From Paracoccus sp. MKU1 (GTDB taxonomy: Bacteria > Pseudomonadota > Alphaproteobacteria > Rhodobacterales > Rhodobacteraceae), in assembly GCF_001447385.1 (NCBI RefSeq), contig NZ_LLWQ01000215.1:62001-126000 (forward strand): a stretch of DNA of 64,000 nt, in the 5' to 3' direction. A program made the position numbers and the translations under genes. The notes beneath the pieces are model-generated. The model ran no database searches and was not told the DNA's origin. It saw only the letters and a program-made list of their open reading frames with translations. Positions 61,371-64,000 of the stretch are shown here, piece after piece; the first letter of the stretch is position 1, and every line of letters starts with the position of its first letter.

Positions 61371-62125
61371 CGCAGCACCCGGCGCAACCCCTCCTGCACC
61401 TTCAGGAGCGCCGGCAGGTAAAGCGCGACCAGTTCCTCGGCCGAGGAATGCACCGCCGCCACCCCGATATTCAGCGCCGCCACCACCCGGCCGTGGGCGT
61501 TGTAAAGCGGCACGGCAAGCGACCGCAGGCCCAGCTCGACCTCCTGGTCGATCACCGCATGGCCTTCGGCGCGGGCCTGGCGGATGCGCGCCATGATCTC
61601 GTCCGGCGCGGTCAGGCTGTGCGGGGTGCGGGGCGTCAGGTCCGACCGTTCGATGATGGCGCGCGCCTCGGGCTCGGGCAGGGCGGCCAGCAGCACCCGG
61701 CCCATCGAGGTGCAATGCGCGGGAAGGCGAGAGCCCGGCATCAGCCCGATGGACATCACCCGCCGCTGCGCCGCCCGCGCCAGATAGACGATCTCGGTGT
61801 CGTCGAGAATCGAGACTGAGGTGCTTTGCCCGATCTGCTCGGACAGCTGGTCCAGCCAGGGCTGCACCAGTTGCGCCAGCGGCAGCGCCGCCAAGGCCCC
61901 CATGCCCAGCCGCAGGACGCGCGGGGTCAGGGTGAAGAACTTGCCGTCGTAATCGGCATAGCCCAGCTCGTGCAGGGTCAGCAGGCAGCGCCGCGCCGTC
62001 GCCCGGTCCAGCCCCGTCGCCCCGGCCACCTCGGCGATGGAGAGCCGTGGACGTTCCGCCCGGAACGCCTCGATCACGTGAAGGCCCTTGGCAAGCGAGG
62101 CGATGAAATCGGTCTTGTTCACCAT
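61367..62125 (-). CDS. IclR-family regulator of the pca genes (PcaR/PobR type)
   Basis: An IclR protein of 252 residues with HTH LSIAEVAGATGLDRATARRCLLTL, and effector-domain marks GYADYDGKFFTLTPRVLRLG, SRLPAHCTSMGRVLLA and RSLAVPLYNAHGRVVAALN. These match the PcaR/PcaU/PobR group that activates beta-ketoadipate genes. Divergent from pcaI. ATG at 62125 is chosen; GTG at 62131 is possible, and neither has a good ribosome site. The 109-nt shared region contains TTTG-AA-CAAA (62148-62157) as a possible half of its site. Confidence 0.9.
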   Translation of the reverse strand: MVNKTDFIASLAKGLHVIEAFRAERPRLSIAEVAGATGLDRATARRCLLTLHELGYADYDGKFFTLTPRVLRLGMGALAALPLAQLVQPWLDQLSEQIGQSTSVSILDDTEIVYLARAAQRRVMSIGLMPGSRLPAHCTSMGRVLLAALPEPEARAIIERSDLTPRTPHSLTAPDEIMARIRQARAEGHAVIDQEVELGLRSLAVPLYNAHGRVVAALNIGVAAVHSSAEELVALYLPALLKVQEGLRRVLR

Positions 62126-62234
62126 GCGCACATGTTTTTACGCAGTTTGAACAAATGTCAACATCCGCACGAAATCTCTGGTGTCGCGGTGGCCATGCGC
62201 GCATGAAACTCCCCGGAACCCGCAGGAGGAGTTC

Positions 62235-62984
62235 ATGGACAAACGCATCCCCAATCTGGCCGAGGCGGTCGCCGGCATCCCGGACGGCGCCGCGGTGATG
62301 ATCGGCGGCTTCGGCGGCTCTGGCGCGCCGATCGAGCTGATCCACGCGCTGATCGACCGCTACCTGGCCACCGGCAGCCCCAAGGACCTGACCGTCATCA
62401 ACAACAATGCCGGCAACGGCCATGTCGGCATCGCCGCGCTGATCGAGCAGGGCATGGTCCGCAAGATGGTCTGTTCCTTCCCGCGCTCGGCCGATCCGCG
62501 GGTTTTTACCGACAAGTATCTGGCCGGAGAGATCGAGCTGGAACTGGTGCCGCAGGGCACGCTGGCCGAACGCATCCGCGCCGGCGGGGCGGGGATCCCG
62601 GCCTTCTATACGCCCACCAGCTACGGCACCGACCTGGCCCGCGGCAAGCCGGTCGCCGAATTCGACGGCCGGCCCTATGTGCAGGAACGCTGGCTCAAGG
62701 CCGATTTCGCGCTGGTCAAGGCCGAGCTGGGCGACCATTACGGCAACCTGACCTATCGCATGGCGGCGCGGAACTTCTCGCCCCTGATGGCGATGGCGGC
62801 GGCGCGCACTATTGCGCAGGTGACGCAGGCGGTCGCGCCGGGCGGCATCGACCCCGAGCATGTGGTGACGCCGGGCATCTTCGTCTCCGGCATCGTCGAG
62901 GTTGCGAACCCGGCGCAGGAGGAGGCGCTGAACCGCGCCGACGCGGCCCATCCCCCCGCCCGTCCCCAGGAGGTGCAGGCATGA
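62235..62984 (+). CDS. pcaI: 3-oxoadipate CoA-transferase subunit A
   Basis: First subunit of the enzyme that moves CoA from succinyl-CoA to beta-ketoadipate. Of 249 residues, with the CoA-transferase glycine stretch MIGGFGGSGAPIELI, INNNAGNG, FPRSADPRVF and the late GGIDPEHVVTPGIFV. ATG at 62235 follows AGGAGGA. It overlaps pcaJ as ATGA. Confidence 0.93.
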   Translation: MDKRIPNLAEAVAGIPDGAAVMIGGFGGSGAPIELIHALIDRYLATGSPKDLTVINNNAGNGHVGIAALIEQGMVRKMVCSFPRSADPRVFTDKYLAGEIELELVPQGTLAERIRAGGAGIPAFYTPTSYGTDLARGKPVAEFDGRPYVQERWLKADFALVKAELGDHYGNLTYRMAARNFSPLMAMAAARTIAQVTQAVAPGGIDPEHVVTPGIFVSGIVEVANPAQEEALNRADAAHPPARPQEVQA

Positions 62985-63652
62985 CCACGAAGCTTTCCAA
63001 CGCCCAGATCGCCTGGCGCGCGGCGCAGGACATCGCCGACGGCGCCTATGTGAACCTGGGCATCGGGTTCCCCGAGATGGTGGCCAAGTTCCAGCCCCCC
63101 GGCCGTCAGGCGGTGTTCCATACCGAGAACGGCGTGCTGGGCTTTGGCGAGGCCCCGCCGGCGGGCGAGGAGGACTGGGACCTGATCAACGCCGGCAAGA
63201 AGGCGATCACGCTGAAGCCCGGCGCGGCCTTCTTCCACCATGCCGACAGCTTTGCCATGGTGCGCGGCGGCCACCTGGACGTGGCGATCCTGGGCGCCTA
63301 TCAGGTGGCGCAGAACGGCGACCTGGCGAACTGGTCCACCGGACCCAAAGGGGTGCCGGCGGTCGGCGGCGCCATGGATCTGGTGCATGGCGCCAAGCGC
63401 GTCGCCGTCATCACCGATCACGTCACCAAGGACGGCAAGCCCAAGCTGCTGGAGGCCTGCACCCTGCCGCTGACCGGGGTTGGCTGCGTGACGCGCGTCT
63501 ATACCTCGCTCGCCGTGGTGGACATCGAGGACGGCCGCTTCGTGCTGCGCGAGAAGCTGGCCACGATTTCCCTTGACGACCTGCAAGCCGTGACCGGCGC
63601 GCGGCTGCATCTGGACGGTGCGGTCGGCGACCTGATCGCACCGGAGCTGTGA
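62981..63652 (+). CDS. pcaJ: 3-oxoadipate CoA-transferase subunit B
   Basis: Second subunit, 223 residues, carrying the catalytic Glu in HTENGVLGFGEAP (the E-N-G motif), with YVNLGIGFPEMVAKF before it and MDLVHGAKRVAVITDHVTKDG after it. It forms a heterotetramer with PcaI. It is followed after 1 nt by pcaF. Confidence 0.94.
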   Translation: MTTKLSNAQIAWRAAQDIADGAYVNLGIGFPEMVAKFQPPGRQAVFHTENGVLGFGEAPPAGEEDWDLINAGKKAITLKPGAAFFHHADSFAMVRGGHLDVAILGAYQVAQNGDLANWSTGPKGVPAVGGAMDLVHGAKRVAVITDHVTKDGKPKLLEACTLPLTGVGCVTRVYTSLAVVDIEDGRFVLREKLATISLDDLQAVTGARLHLDGAVGDLIAPEL

Positions 63653-63653
63653 C

Positions 63654-64000
<347 letters not shown>

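Overview
This is a very GC-rich chromosome segment from an alphaproteobacterium, most likely Paracoccus or a close relative in the Rhodobacteraceae. The clues are ATGA/GTGA-coupled gene strings, a cyoABCD quinol oxidase with an FNR/FnrP-type box, a class I PHB synthase, a TRAP carrier, and many aromatic and amino-acid catabolic genes. Species assignment is inference. I saw no rRNA, tRNA, IS element, phage gene or CRISPR array. It reads as ordinary metabolic chromosome.

Layout. 1-3325: formamide/urea-type nitrogen module (NCS1 permease, fmdA, AmiS/UreI channel, fmdB). 3332-7909: cation P-type ATPase and phaC, with an FNR-like box upstream. 8109-13021: cyoABCD quinol oxidase plus a SURF1 protein. 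A perfect FNR box lies between it and a divergent MFS carrier (13241-14566). 14813-21662: five overlapping genes forming a membrane signalling unit: CBS/DUF294 protein, small membrane protein, symporter-histidine kinase fusion, receiver-only regulator, and a membrane protein joining a PAS/pseudo-kinase module to a DnaQ-like exonuclease. 22148-24453: MarR regulator and FUSC exporter behind a 33-bp palindrome. 24463-34542: a probable route into and through homogentisate: two-component flavin hydroxylase, metallo-hydrolase, LuxR regulator, Na+/solute symporter, two MarR regulators, hmgA-fahA-maiA. 34685-40615: FtsH, phosphomannomutase, a mannose-6-phosphate isomerase-like protein and an MgtC/DUF4010 membrane protein. 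40625-50373: a nitrogen/carbon scavenging locus: MarR, M20 amidohydrolase, DUF5058-type membrane pair, BKACE, class III aminotransferase, polar amino-acid ABC importer, C45 acyltransferase-like hydrolase, RpiR regulator. 50398-58479: a seven-gene operon (TRAP carrier, IclR, thiolase, CoA ligase, tandem PPC protein, SDR). 58815-61370: MhpA-like monooxygenase and TetR. 61367-64000: IclR and pcaIJF of the beta-ketoadipate pathway, the last gene cut by the window edge.

How it works together. Three blocks funnel organic acids to central metabolism: homogentisate to fumarate and acetoacetate, a CoA-ligated acid through SDR and thiolase, and beta-ketoadipate to succinyl-CoA and acetyl-CoA. The 40-50 kb block fits uptake and breakdown of acylated or beta-amino acids; two near-identical operators link its two halves to one MarR protein. 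The least explained unit is the 14.8-21.7 kb sensor-exonuclease operon.
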